From Nitrosomonadales bacterium (GTDB lineage Bacteria > Pseudomonadota > Gammaproteobacteria > Burkholderiales > Gallionellaceae), in contig QJWF01000030.1 in the NCBI GenBank assembly GCA_003235435.1, forward strand, positions 1 to 5,132: DNA of 5,132 nt. The letters are read 5' to 3'. The translations under genes and the position numbers were made by a program. Positions 1 through 5,132 of the stretch are shown here, one piece after another. Every line of letters begins with the position of its first letter. Positions within the stretch are counted from its first letter, which is position 1. Below the pieces are notes generated by a model. The model was not told the origin of the DNA. It searched no databases and was given only the letters and a program-made list of their open reading frames with translations.

Positions 1-1401
1 TTGATGGTGATTTTCGGCCATTTCAATGATTCGGCGGACATTATCGGCGATGGCTGCGACTTCTTGAGCCTGGTCACTCACGATTTTTGTCAGCGCTTCC
101 AGATTATCCAGTGAAGCCTGCGCACCTTCGCGCAGTTCATTCAACGGGGAGATCATTGCCTCGATGAGAGCCATGCCGCGATCCATTTCTGCCCGACCGG
201 AATTTATGTTTTCTACCGCATGCAGGGTTTGTCGATCGATATCCAGGATTTCGCTGTTGATCTGCAATGTAGCATCGGTGGTGCGGGTTGCCAGCTTGCG
301 CACTTCCCCGGCGACGACTGAAAACCCTCGCCCGCTCTCCCCGGCCCGCGCAGATTCTATAGTGGCGTTAAACGCCAACAGATTGGTCTGGTCAGCAATC
401 TGCTTGATGGAACCAACCGTTCCAGAAACCCTTTTAACACTCTGGCGCATGCCATCCACAGAGTGGGCGGAGGATGTCACGATTGAAGCTATTTCGGTGA
501 TCTCCCTGGCGGCGTTCATGATCAGTTCGGCGCTGTTGATGGCCATATCTCTTGCAGCAACTGCATATGTACGCGTCTCTGCGGCATTTTTTGCCACGCT
601 CCCCATATCCTCGATCATCTGCTCGACCGACTGCCCGATGTTGGCTGCCATTTCACGCTGCTCCGAGGAACCATTGCGCACTCCGGAAACCGGCTGTGCA
701 AGTTCATCCGCTGCCGAGGCAATCTTATCCGCCACCTTGACTGCCAATCCCAACGGACCGGCTATTCCTTTCGTCAATACCACGGCAAGCATCAGACCCG
801 CTAGCAATGCGGCCATGCCGAGGCCAAAAACGATGTATTTCGAACGCTTCATGCTGTCCGTCGCATCCTTCTGGCGAACCAGCATGGAAGCCTGCTGGCT
901 TTCCGCAAGCCGCGATGTTTCTGCCAGAAGATCGCTCAGGGCGATACGGGTGGAAGTGACCATTATTTGCTCGGCGTATTCGGGGTCATTCAACTCCAGC
1001 GCCTCGATCGCGTCGTGAAACTTTTCGCGGTATTTTTCGCGCAGGCCCATCAACCGGGAAAGCGCCGCCTTTTCTTCCGGCTTTGTCAGCAGCGGCGTAA
1101 TATTCGCGATGGCTTTGTCGATAGCAGCGTTATGGCCATCCATCTCGCCATAGATCTCCACCCTCTGTTCTTTTTCCTGCAGGATGAAAAGCAGCGCCAA
1201 CCGTCCCGCACTGCTTTCCGCATGGAGATTGATTGCATTCGCCAGCGCCGCACGAACCGCATCTCCTTCCACCAAATCCCTCGTCGTTTCCGTCATTTTA
1301 TCCAGCCGGTATACAGCAACCATCACTACCGAGGCGAGAAACAGCAATACCACGGCATAGCCCCAGGCAAGACGAGTGCCGATGCGCATCTGATTCAGCA
1401 T
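1..1401 (-). CDS. Methyl-accepting chemotaxis protein, 3' end outside window
   Basis: Membrane chemoreceptor that would signal to CheA/CheW. The frame is open from the ATG at 1401 to base 1 (467 codons, no stop), so the C-terminus is missing. In order I see: TM helix 1 at about residues 12-31; a periplasmic, mostly helical sensor of about 155 residues resembling the 4HB_MCP class; TM helix 2 at about 189-210; a short GPLGLAVKVADKIA stretch like the first HAMP helix; then the methylation and signalling helices. The hairpin tip is clear at about 335-372 (IADQTNLLAFNATIESARAG, then GRGF, VVAGEVRKLA). It differs from the usual NLLALNAAIEAARAGE by A-to-T and A-to-S changes and L-to-F. The second half of HAMP (GDL and DElG motifs) is not visible. 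GAGGAGG at 1416-1422 lies 14 nt before this ATG but only 8 nt before an in-frame TTG at 1407, so the true start may be TTG. Family assignment is very secure; the ligand is unknown. Confidence 0.95.
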   Translation of the reverse strand, partial: MLNQMRIGTRLAWGYAVVLLFLASVVMVAVYRLDKMTETTRDLVEGDAVRAALANAINLHAESSAGRLALLFILQEKEQRVEIYGEMDGHNAAIDKAIANITPLLTKPEEKAALSRLMGLREKYREKFHDAIEALELNDPEYAEQIMVTSTRIALSDLLAETSRLAESQQASMLVRQKDATDSMKRSKYIVFGLGMAALLAGLMLAVVLTKGIAGPLGLAVKVADKIASAADELAQPVSGVRNGSSEQREMAANIGQSVEQMIEDMGSVAKNAAETRTYAVAARDMAINSAELIMNAAREITEIASIVTSSAHSVDGMRQSVKRVSGTVGSIKQIADQTNLLAFNATIESARAGESGRGFSVVAGEVRKLATRTTDATLQINSEILDIDRQTLHAVENINSGRAEMDRGMALIEAMISPLNELREGAQASLDNLEALTKIVSDQAQEVAAIADNVRRIIEMAENHHQ

Positions 1402-1415
1402 GTTCAAGTTGCGTT

Positions 1416-1422
1416 CCTCCTC
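1416..1422 (-). promoter_or_regulatory. Shine-Dalgarno site of the chemoreceptor gene
   Basis: GAGGAGG on the minus strand is nearly a perfect ribosome binding site. Its distance to the TTG at 1407 (8 nt) is ideal and to the ATG at 1401 (14 nt) is long, which favours a TTG start and two additional N-terminal residues. Confidence 0.75.
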
Positions 1423-1477
1423 AACAGGTTAAATCTTTTTGCATGCTGCGCGCTGCGGAATGCATCATAAGGTCTGC

Positions 1478-1491
1478 TCAGGTGCACCTGA
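1478..1491. repeat. Perfect 14-bp palindrome in the doxX-chemoreceptor gap
   Basis: TCAGGTGCACCTGA reads the same on both strands. It could be a binding site for a dimeric regulator of the chemoreceptor gene, or a small RNA hairpin (5-bp stem, TGCA loop). It is not followed by a T-run on the minus strand, so it is not a standard terminator. A single copy is seen in this position, and chance is possible. Confidence 0.4.
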
Positions 1492-1507
1492 CGGAATACC
1501 GCCCTGG

Positions 1508-1966
1508 CTAATCGGATTTTCTCAACCTTGTTTCCAGCCAGACATCTACCGACCATGCTCCACGGCTTGTCACCAGCAACACTGCGAGAAATATTCCCCA
1601 GTACAAATGCTGGTTGAGACCGGCTTCGCTCAATCCCGAGTAATATGAAACGACAGCGACCGCGTTGAGAATGAACAGGCCTGCCGCGGCAAAGCGTCCG
1701 AACAAGCCCAATACCAGCAATACGGGCAACCCCAGTTCGGCACTTGCGGCTAATGTTGCCGCAATCTGAGGGGAAAGCAGCGGAACCTGATATACGTCGC
1801 TGAACAGATAAAGTGTGCTGTCCCAACTTTTTATTTTTGTCAGGCCGGATTTGAAAAATACATTTGCAAGGAACAGCCTCAATCCCAGATCGAGAACCGG
1901 CGCCAGGAATTCCGGCAGATGTGAAGCGGTGTAGTAAACACGGGCCAGGCGCAGCATCTGATTCAT
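1508..1966 (-). CDS. DoxX-family membrane protein of the bufferin operon
   Basis: Small integral inner-membrane protein of 152 residues, the usual DoxX length. Four hydrophobic segments are visible at about residues 21-38, 68-88, 92-110 and 120-134. DoxX hallmarks are the FFKSGLTKIKSW stretch after helix 1, AELGLPVLLVLGLFGR around helix 2, and the C-terminal SRGAWSVDVWL segment. The start ATG overlaps the bufC stop by 4 nt (ATGA), and AAGGGG lies 5 nt upstream inside bufC, so translation is probably coupled. DoxX proteins are regular partners of DUF692/DUF2063/DUF2282 genes (the gigD position of Legionella gig operons). Their molecular role is not settled; a redox-linked membrane function has been proposed for DoxX relatives. 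Family and operon membership are secure, the function is not. Confidence 0.93.
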   Translation of the reverse strand: MNQMLRLARVYYTASHLPEFLAPVLDLGLRLFLANVFFKSGLTKIKSWDSTLYLFSDVYQVPLLSPQIAATLAASAELGLPVLLVLGLFGRFAAAGLFILNAVAVVSYYSGLSEAGLNQHLYWGIFLAVLLVTSRGAWSVDVWLETRLRKSD

Positions 1967-2745
1967 GGCAGCCCCTTCACCAGAAAATCGGCAAATACCC
2001 CTTGCGAGACCAGCCTGGACAAACCGGCCTGCAAATCAAAGTCCGGGTGTTTTTCCAGCGTGCCGGCAGTCGCATCACCAAGCGTCGTTCCGTTCTGGAT
2101 GATTGACAGCCATAATGCAATAGCATCGTCCAGTTCGCCAACAATGACAGAATCATCATTGCGGATTACCAGCGCATTGCATGGTCCGCCATCCAGATCG
2201 ATATGAAAATCATCGGGCGCGCCGGGTTGGTGTGCATGCCAGATGTCTGCGATCGGATAAGGGGAACGCACCATATAGCATGCCGGATGCAAGACCAGAA
2301 CAAGATCGGGATAATGTTCCTGCCCAAGCCGCGACAGTTTGCCTGTGTCCAACGTACCGGCATCCTCAGCGAAATAGGCGCAATGACAGGCCCATTCCAA
2401 TGCCGCCACATCCGGCAGGTAAGCCAGTTGTTGAGCCGGTAAAAATGCCGCGATAAATGCGGCCATCTGTTCACCATAATGATGCAGGTTACCGCTGCGT
2501 GAAGGATTCTTCCCGATGTATGCCCGAGTCAACCGCCGAAAGAAATCATTGCCGACCAGTTGCCCGACGACCGGATAAGCTCCGGCCAGCGCGTCATGCA
2601 GGTTGCCAAGATAATTGTTGCGGTATACATCGATGGCTGTTGAGACAGTATGTTTCGGATATGCGGAATTGATCTGGCCAGGCGGCTCGTCGCCGCGGAC
2701 GATGGCACGACTGAAGCCGGGGAGGATGTCACCCAACGCATTCAC
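1963..2745 (-). CDS. bufC: BufC/HvfC-type DUF2063 protein, bufferin maturation partner
   Basis: Cytoplasmic partner of the DUF692 enzyme; in studied systems this family helps deliver or recognise the precursor peptide for modification. Numbered from the GTG at 2745 (260 aa), family features are VYRNNYLGNLHDALAGAYPVV at about 40-60, LVGNDFF following it, NPSRSGNLHHYGEQ at about 79-92, and YLPDVAALEWACHCAYFAED at about 108-127. These match the DUF2063 N-terminal DNA-binding-like helical domain; the remainder is a less conserved C-terminal domain. The frame stays open up to an ATG at 2817, but that extension is Arg-rich, lies inside bufB and does not resemble the family. The GTG is preceded by GGAGA with a 6-nt spacer, so I chose it, giving a 17-nt overlap with bufB. 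The stop overlaps the doxX start. Confidence 0.92.
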   Translation of the reverse strand: MNALGDILPGFSRAIVRGDEPPGQINSAYPKHTVSTAIDVYRNNYLGNLHDALAGAYPVVGQLVGNDFFRRLTRAYIGKNPSRSGNLHHYGEQMAAFIAAFLPAQQLAYLPDVAALEWACHCAYFAEDAGTLDTGKLSRLGQEHYPDLVLVLHPACYMVRSPYPIADIWHAHQPGAPDDFHIDLDGGPCNALVIRNDDSVIVGELDDAIALWLSIIQNGTTLGDATAGTLEKHPDFDLQAGLSRLVSQGVFADFLVKGLP

Positions 2746-3589
2746 AGCATCTCTCCATGCGCGACTGCGCTTGTGCCGCCTCGGCAAGCAGAACAGGAAG
2801 CGCGGGGATGTCGGCATCCCATTCGATCAGTGTGGGTCGCACCCCGATATGGCGCAGCGCGTCTTCATATAATCGCCAAACCTCCGGATAGACCGGGTTG
2901 TTATGGGTATCCACCAGGCAACTTTCTCCCTCGTTGATCCCGGCACGCTCGCTGTATCCGGCCAGGTGATATTCAGCCACTGCTTCAGCCGGCACGTTCC
3001 TGATAAATGCACCGGCATCCACGCCGAGGTTGCGCGCATTCACATAAAGGTTGTTGATATCGAACAGGATGCCGCAACCGGTGCGCCGCGACAGTTCGGC
3101 AAGGAACTCGCCCTCGCTCATTTCGCTGTGGGCAAACGACAAATAACTGGAAAGATTCTCCACCAGCAGACGACGGCCGATTTTTTCCTGAACCTGCTCC
3201 ACACGGGCAGCGACGTATGACAACGCCGCTTGTGTATAGGGAAAGGGCAGCAGATCGTTGATGACCGTTCCTTCGCTCGAATTCCAGCAAAGGTGTTCGG
3301 ATACCGCAGCGGGATTGATCGCATCGCACAGCCGTGCCAGCGCCGACAAGTGCTGCGGATCCAGCGGTCCTGTCGATGCCAATCCCATGCCCACTCCGTG
3401 CAGGCTGACCGGATAGTGTTCGCGCACCCTGAGAAGGGTGTGCAGGGGCGCGCCGCCCCCGAAAAAATTCTCGCTATGCACTTCCACCCAGCCGATACCG
3501 GGCAGTTGTTGCAGCACCTCGCGATAATGAGGCGCCCGCAAGCCGATACCTGCGACACATGGCAATGCATGGCTTGCGGACGATTTCAT
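2729..3589 (-). CDS. bufB: BufB, DUF692/MNIO multinuclear non-heme iron enzyme
   Basis: TIM-barrel enzyme of the DUF692 (MNIO) family, 286 aa, the usual length. Members use two or three iron ions and oxygen to rearrange cysteine residues of a peptide precursor; in bufferin and Hvf systems the reported products are thiooxazole-type groups. Likely metal-ligand and active-site motifs, in family order: VHSEN at 37-41, SLHG with H64, SEHL with E98 and H99, NDLLPFPYT at 111-119, VENLSSY at 143-149 with E144, DINNLYVN at 177-184, EYHLAGY at 206-212 with H208, VDTHNNPV at 226-233 with D227 and H229, and LIEWD at 255-259. All key positions look intact. The start ATG shares one base with the bufA stop (TAATG) and has no strong Shine-Dalgarno, suggesting coupling to bufA translation. 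Odd feature: the C-terminus ends in a CCxC motif (C281, C282, C284), in the part overlapping bufC. Its substrate is almost certainly the adjacent BufA. Confidence 0.96.
   Translation of the reverse strand: MKSSASHALPCVAGIGLRAPHYREVLQQLPGIGWVEVHSENFFGGGAPLHTLLRVREHYPVSLHGVGMGLASTGPLDPQHLSALARLCDAINPAAVSEHLCWNSSEGTVINDLLPFPYTQAALSYVAARVEQVQEKIGRRLLVENLSSYLSFAHSEMSEGEFLAELSRRTGCGILFDINNLYVNARNLGVDAGAFIRNVPAEAVAEYHLAGYSERAGINEGESCLVDTHNNPVYPEVWRLYEDALRHIGVRPTLIEWDADIPALPVLLAEAAQAQSRMERCCECVG
2752..2756 (-). promoter_or_regulatory. Ribosome binding site deciding the bufC start
   Basis: GGAGA within the end of bufB, 6 nt before the GTG at 2745. It supports the GTG over both the far upstream ATG at 2817 and the TTG at 2736. 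Confidence 0.6.
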
Positions 3590-3879
3590 TACATTGCTTT
3601 CTTCATCATGCCGCCGCTGTCCATCAAGCTGCCGCCCGCGATCTTGTCACAAGTGCCTTTGGGTACCGCAACGAAATCCATCGGGTCGTTGTTTTTGGTT
3701 GCCTGGCCGGCACAGGAATGCGCGCTCTTGTTGCTTGAGCAATCATTCATTCCTGCCTTTGCGACGCCAAAGCATTTTTCCATTTCCACTTTCTTGTCCG
3801 CTGCGCTGGCATTGCCTGCAAGTCCCAGTGCGAGCAAGCCGCCGATCGCGATCGATAAGAGTTTTTGATGATTTTCCAT
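3589..3879 (-). CDS. bufA: BufA1-type bufferin precursor (DUF2282, copper-binding RiPP)
   Basis: Small exported precursor peptide, 96 aa. Residues 1-26 form a signal peptide (hydrophobic core [16 protein letters not shown], then ASA before A27), predicting a periplasmic product. The mature part has the four cysteines of type-1 bufferins: [14 protein letters not shown] (C36, C47), HSCAGQA (C56) and VPKGTC (C77). In the Caulobacter relative the two central cysteines are the ones modified, so C47 and C56 are the expected targets of BufB here. The mature peptide is thought to bind copper in the periplasm and so limit its toxicity. Unusual is the tail after C77: [15 protein letters not shown] adds four methionines, giving seven in about 70 mature residues, where relatives I know end soon after the last cysteine. 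The ribosome binding site AAGGAG is 8 nt before the ATG. It is the first gene of the operon. Confidence 0.94.
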   Translation of the reverse strand: MENHQKLLSIAIGGLLALGLAGNASAADKKVEMEKCFGVAKAGMNDCSSNKSAHSCAGQATKNNDPMDFVAVPKGTCDKIAGGSLMDSGGMMKKAM

Positions 3880-3887
3880 GATTAAAG

Positions 3888-3893
3888 CTCCTT
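3888..3893 (-). promoter_or_regulatory. Strong ribosome binding site of bufA
   Basis: AAGGAG with an 8-nt spacer to the ATG at 3879. It is stronger than those of bufB and doxX, in line with a precursor peptide that must be made in excess over its modifying enzymes. It lies 11 nt downstream of the leader hairpin, after three tandem CAAC units (3896-3907, partly inside the stem). Confidence 0.75.
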
Positions 3894-3904
3894 AAGTTGG
3901 TTGG

Positions 3905-3960
3905 TTGCATGGAGGGCAGGCCTCAAACCACTGGCCGGGAAATTCAAACCCTCCTTGCAA
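3905..3960 (-). promoter_or_regulatory. Leader hairpin upstream of bufA
   Basis: On the minus strand the arm TTGCAaGGAGGG (3960-3949) pairs with CCCTCCaTGCAA (3916-3905): 11 of 12 pairs with one A-A mismatch. The 32-nt loop contains a further GGCC/GGCC pairing (3933-3936 with 3919-3922). It sits in the untranslated leader just before the bufA ribosome binding site. The T-run (3962-3968) precedes the stem in transcript order rather than following it, so this is not an intrinsic terminator. Possible roles are mRNA stabilisation of the precursor transcript, translational control, or a protein-binding inverted repeat. The stem is seen directly; the role is inferred. Confidence 0.55.
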
Positions 3961-3994
3961 CAAAAAAACACGGTTTCAAAATACGCGGGTTCAT
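3944..3994 (-). other. Possible 16-codon leader peptide (low confidence)
   Basis: ATG at 3994 opens MNPRILKPCFFVARRV and stops with TGA at 3946-3944. The preceding AAAGGAAC is purine-rich but very close to the ATG, so initiation would be weak. The stop falls just after the 5' arm of the leader hairpin, so a ribosome on this reading frame would cover that arm. This geometry is compatible with attenuation, but the frame is short enough to arise by chance. Confidence 0.2.
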
Positions 3995-4020
3995 GTTCCT
4001 TTCCACCACGCACCAATATA

Positions 4021-4046
4021 TTCGGCCATGCAGTGATAAAGGTTAC
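4021..4046 (-). promoter_or_regulatory. Candidate ECF-sigma promoter of the bufferin operon
   Basis: On the minus strand GTAACC (4046-4041) is followed after exactly 16 nt by CGAA (4024-4021). This is the form of an ECF-sigma promoter (AAC-containing -35, CGxA-type -10). As I recall, it also resembles the motif reported for Caulobacter SigF, which controls bufferin genes there together with the anti-sigma NrsF. Transcription would begin near 4012-4015, giving a leader of about 134 nt before bufA. No sigma or anti-sigma gene is in the window. Confidence 0.6.
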
Positions 4047-4110
4047 AACTGCATTCACATATCCGGTTCAGGTGCAGTCTGGGAGGGGGAATGGCCGGCA
4101 CGCACCGTAG

Positions 4111-5106
4111 TCATCTGGACTTATCGAACAGCATTTCCAGACGCATGTTGAGCGAGGGATTGGATTTGAAATTGTCGTCCTTGGGGAAATGCAGTTGCGG
4201 GCTTATCTCAAAAAAGATCCAGTCCCGGTGCAAACGGTACCGGTAAAGCAGCAACAATACATATTCAGACACTTGAACCTGGGGATTGCTGACGCCTACC
4301 GCACTCCCTTGGTACAGCAATGCGCTTCGTTCATTCAGGGTTTGATAGACCGACAGATCCTGACGCAAGTCGAAGTTCTGCTTGTCATGCAGCCAAGTTG
4401 CGTTGCTGCTGGCGCGAAACAAGACCGGCTCGCTTATCAAATGCTCAAGGTCGAGCTGGGTTGTTTCACCCACCCCGATCGTGTTGAACCAGAACACCGA
4501 CTCGGCCAGTTTCATCCGCCACGTTTCGAACGGGAAAGAATAACTCCCCCTGGTGCGCACAAAGGGCTCCAAAGGTCTGCGGACCTGAATGCCCGCATCG
4601 GCACTCAAGTGCCAACGGGTTTCCTGCTGTTTCTCATAGCGGGCTGCCAGGGAAAGTTTCTCGGGTGCCGTCACTTTGTCCAGAACCACCGGCTGACCCT
4701 GGGTCGTGTCACCCGTTATATTTTTCTCGGAATCAGTTTCCAGCAGCAAATGCAATCTCTTTTCAGTTGACGGCAGATGCAGCTTCGCTTTGCCTGAAAG
4801 AACGAGGTTGCGGCTGCCGTTATATCCTGCCACCTTGGTCAGGTCGATCTGGAGCACGCTTTTATTTGCTTCCTGGAAATTGCGCTCATCTCCGAAGAAG
4901 CGGTCCATATCCGTGGCAAAGCTGACTATCCTTTCGGACACATAATCACGCGGGGCATCGAGTTTTGAAAGGAAATTAAGCGGCATTGCGGTCTGATCGG
5001 TCTGCTCTGCAGCCAGCAATCCAGGCGGAAACAAAAACGCGATGCCGGACAACACTCCGGAAACAAGTCTGGATAGCCAAATGGATTTTCGCCGGAAGCA
5101 ATTCAT
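4111..5106 (-). CDS. Conserved exported protein of unknown function, likely outer-membrane
   Basis: 331 residues starting with a signal peptide: basic MNCFRRK, hydrophobic stretch at about 10-32, probable cleavage near LLAA-EQ (33-34). After it comes a helical-looking segment (about 42-80, including RIVSFATDMDRFFGDERNF). From about 83 onward there are many alternating polar/hydrophobic stretches, such as SVLQIDLTKV, NLVLSGKAKLHL, KLSLAARYE, WHLSADAGIQVR, PFVRTRGSYSF, WRMKLAESVFWF, DWIFFEISPQLHF and LNMRLEMLF, as in outer-membrane beta-barrels. The ending PSLNMRLEMLFDKSR resembles a last barrel strand plus a short tail. I recognise this layout (FFGDE near the N-terminus, GVGETTQLDL, RDWIFFEISPQ near the end) as a recurring hypothetical protein of proteobacteria, but know no function or symbol. 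No good Shine-Dalgarno precedes the ATG at 5106; an in-frame TAA at 5121-5119 rules out a much longer N-terminus. It is upstream of the bufferin promoter and probably a separate unit. Confidence 0.82.
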   Translation of the reverse strand: MNCFRRKSIWLSRLVSGVLSGIAFLFPPGLLAAEQTDQTAMPLNFLSKLDAPRDYVSERIVSFATDMDRFFGDERNFQEANKSVLQIDLTKVAGYNGSRNLVLSGKAKLHLPSTEKRLHLLLETDSEKNITGDTTQGQPVVLDKVTAPEKLSLAARYEKQQETRWHLSADAGIQVRRPLEPFVRTRGSYSFPFETWRMKLAESVFWFNTIGVGETTQLDLEHLISEPVLFRASSNATWLHDKQNFDLRQDLSVYQTLNERSALLYQGSAVGVSNPQVQVSEYVLLLLYRYRLHRDWIFFEISPQLHFPKDDNFKSNPSLNMRLEMLFDKSR

Positions 5107-5111
5107 ATCAT

Positions 5112-5131
5112 GCAGATATTACACAATCTGC
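5112..5131. repeat. Short inverted repeat before the exported-protein gene
   Basis: GCAGAT (5112-5117) and ATCTGC (5126-5131) form a perfect 6-bp inverted repeat with an 8-nt AT-rich spacer, starting 6 bp upstream of the ATG. It could be a regulator site or a 5'-end hairpin near the start codon. The window ends here, so the wider promoter context is not visible. Confidence 0.35.
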
Positions 5132-5132
5132 C

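Larger units (their letters stand above)
1402..1507. other. Intergenic region between doxX and the chemoreceptor gene
   Basis: This 106-nt gap follows the doxX stop and precedes the chemoreceptor start. It contains a 14-bp palindrome (1478-1491) and the chemoreceptor ribosome binding site. I see no GC-rich hairpin followed by a T-run on the minus strand, so no intrinsic terminator for the bufferin operon can be called. I also see no convincing sigma-70 or sigma-28 promoter. Whether the chemoreceptor is read through from the operon or has its own promoter is open. Confidence 0.5.
3880..4110. other. Intergenic regulatory region upstream of bufA
   Basis: The 231 nt between the exported-protein gene and bufA form the longest non-coding stretch here. 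They contain the ECF-type promoter, the leader hairpin, the optional leader peptide and the bufA ribosome binding site. Between 4047 and 4110 I find only a weak long-range GGTGC/GCACC pairing and no clear terminator for the upstream gene, so some read-through into the bufferin operon is possible. Confidence 0.6.

Noticed and set aside
164..1018. Long plus-strand open frame of 284 codons
   Set aside because: It is antisense to the chemoreceptor, whose minus-strand frame has textbook motifs. The plus-strand product is Ser/Ala/Arg-rich with no family resemblance.
1440..1464. TGCAT/ATGCA inverted repeat around a GC-rich core
   Set aside because: Only 5 bp with a poorly pairing interior and no U-run for minus-strand transcripts; likely chance.
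1404..1826. Minus-strand open frame of 140 codons
   Set aside because: It overlaps doxX in another frame; DoxX has clear family motifs and membrane helices, this one has none.
2746..2817. N-terminal extension of bufC to the ATG at 2817
   Set aside because: The Arg-rich extra 24 residues are inside bufB and unlike DUF2063 N-termini, and the GTG at 2745 has a well-placed ribosome binding site.
3230..3868. Plus-strand open frame of 212 codons spanning bufA and bufB
   Set aside because: Shadow of two strongly supported minus-strand genes, with no recognisable domain.
3905..3968. Intrinsic terminator formed by the leader hairpin and the adjacent T/A run
   Set aside because: On the minus strand the T-run comes before the stem; on the plus strand the stem is followed by A residues. 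Neither orientation gives a stem followed by a U-run.
4071..4105. GGTGC/GCACC pairing downstream of the exported-protein gene as a terminator
   Set aside because: Five base pairs over a 25-nt loop with no T-run; too weak to call.
4189..4770. Plus-strand open frame of 193 codons
   Set aside because: Antisense to the exported-protein gene, which has a signal peptide and consistent amphipathic strand pattern; the plus frame has no coherent features.

Overview
The window looks like chromosomal DNA of a Gram-negative proteobacterium. A betaproteobacterium, perhaps of the Nitrosomonadales type, is my best guess from moderate GC content, dense packing and protein style; no single marker proves it. 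All six protein-coding genes I can support lie on the minus strand, so the transcriptional order runs from right to left. There are no tRNA or rRNA genes, no insertion sequences and no CRISPR arrays.

Right end (4111-5106): an exported protein of about 331 residues, probably outer-membrane or periplasmic, from a conserved family of unknown function. A 231-nt intergenic region (3880-4110) follows. It holds a good candidate ECF-sigma promoter (GTAACC-N16-CGAA), a leader of roughly 134 nt with a strong imperfect hairpin, and a possible 16-codon leader peptide.

Centre (1508-3879): a tightly coupled four-gene operon, bufA-bufB-bufC-doxX. It has the composition of the bufferin (gig/hvf-type) systems. 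BufA is a small exported four-cysteine precursor peptide (DUF2282). BufB is a DUF692/MNIO multinuclear iron enzyme that oxidatively modifies cysteines of the precursor. BufC is the DUF2063 partner that helps present the precursor to BufB. The last gene encodes a four-helix DoxX-family membrane protein. Junctions are 1-nt (TAATG), 17-nt and 4-nt (ATGA) overlaps, so translation is probably coupled. In characterised relatives the mature peptide is exported to the periplasm and binds copper, protecting against metal stress. Here that role is inferred from the family.

Left end (1-1401): a membrane chemoreceptor (methyl-accepting chemotaxis protein) cut by the window edge, with a four-helix-bundle-type sensor, a reduced HAMP region and an unusual signalling-tip sequence. 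It is separated from doxX by 106 nt and is probably an independent function.

The most interesting parts are the bufferin operon with its ECF-type promoter and structured leader, the methionine-rich tail of this BufA, and the CCxC tail of this BufB.
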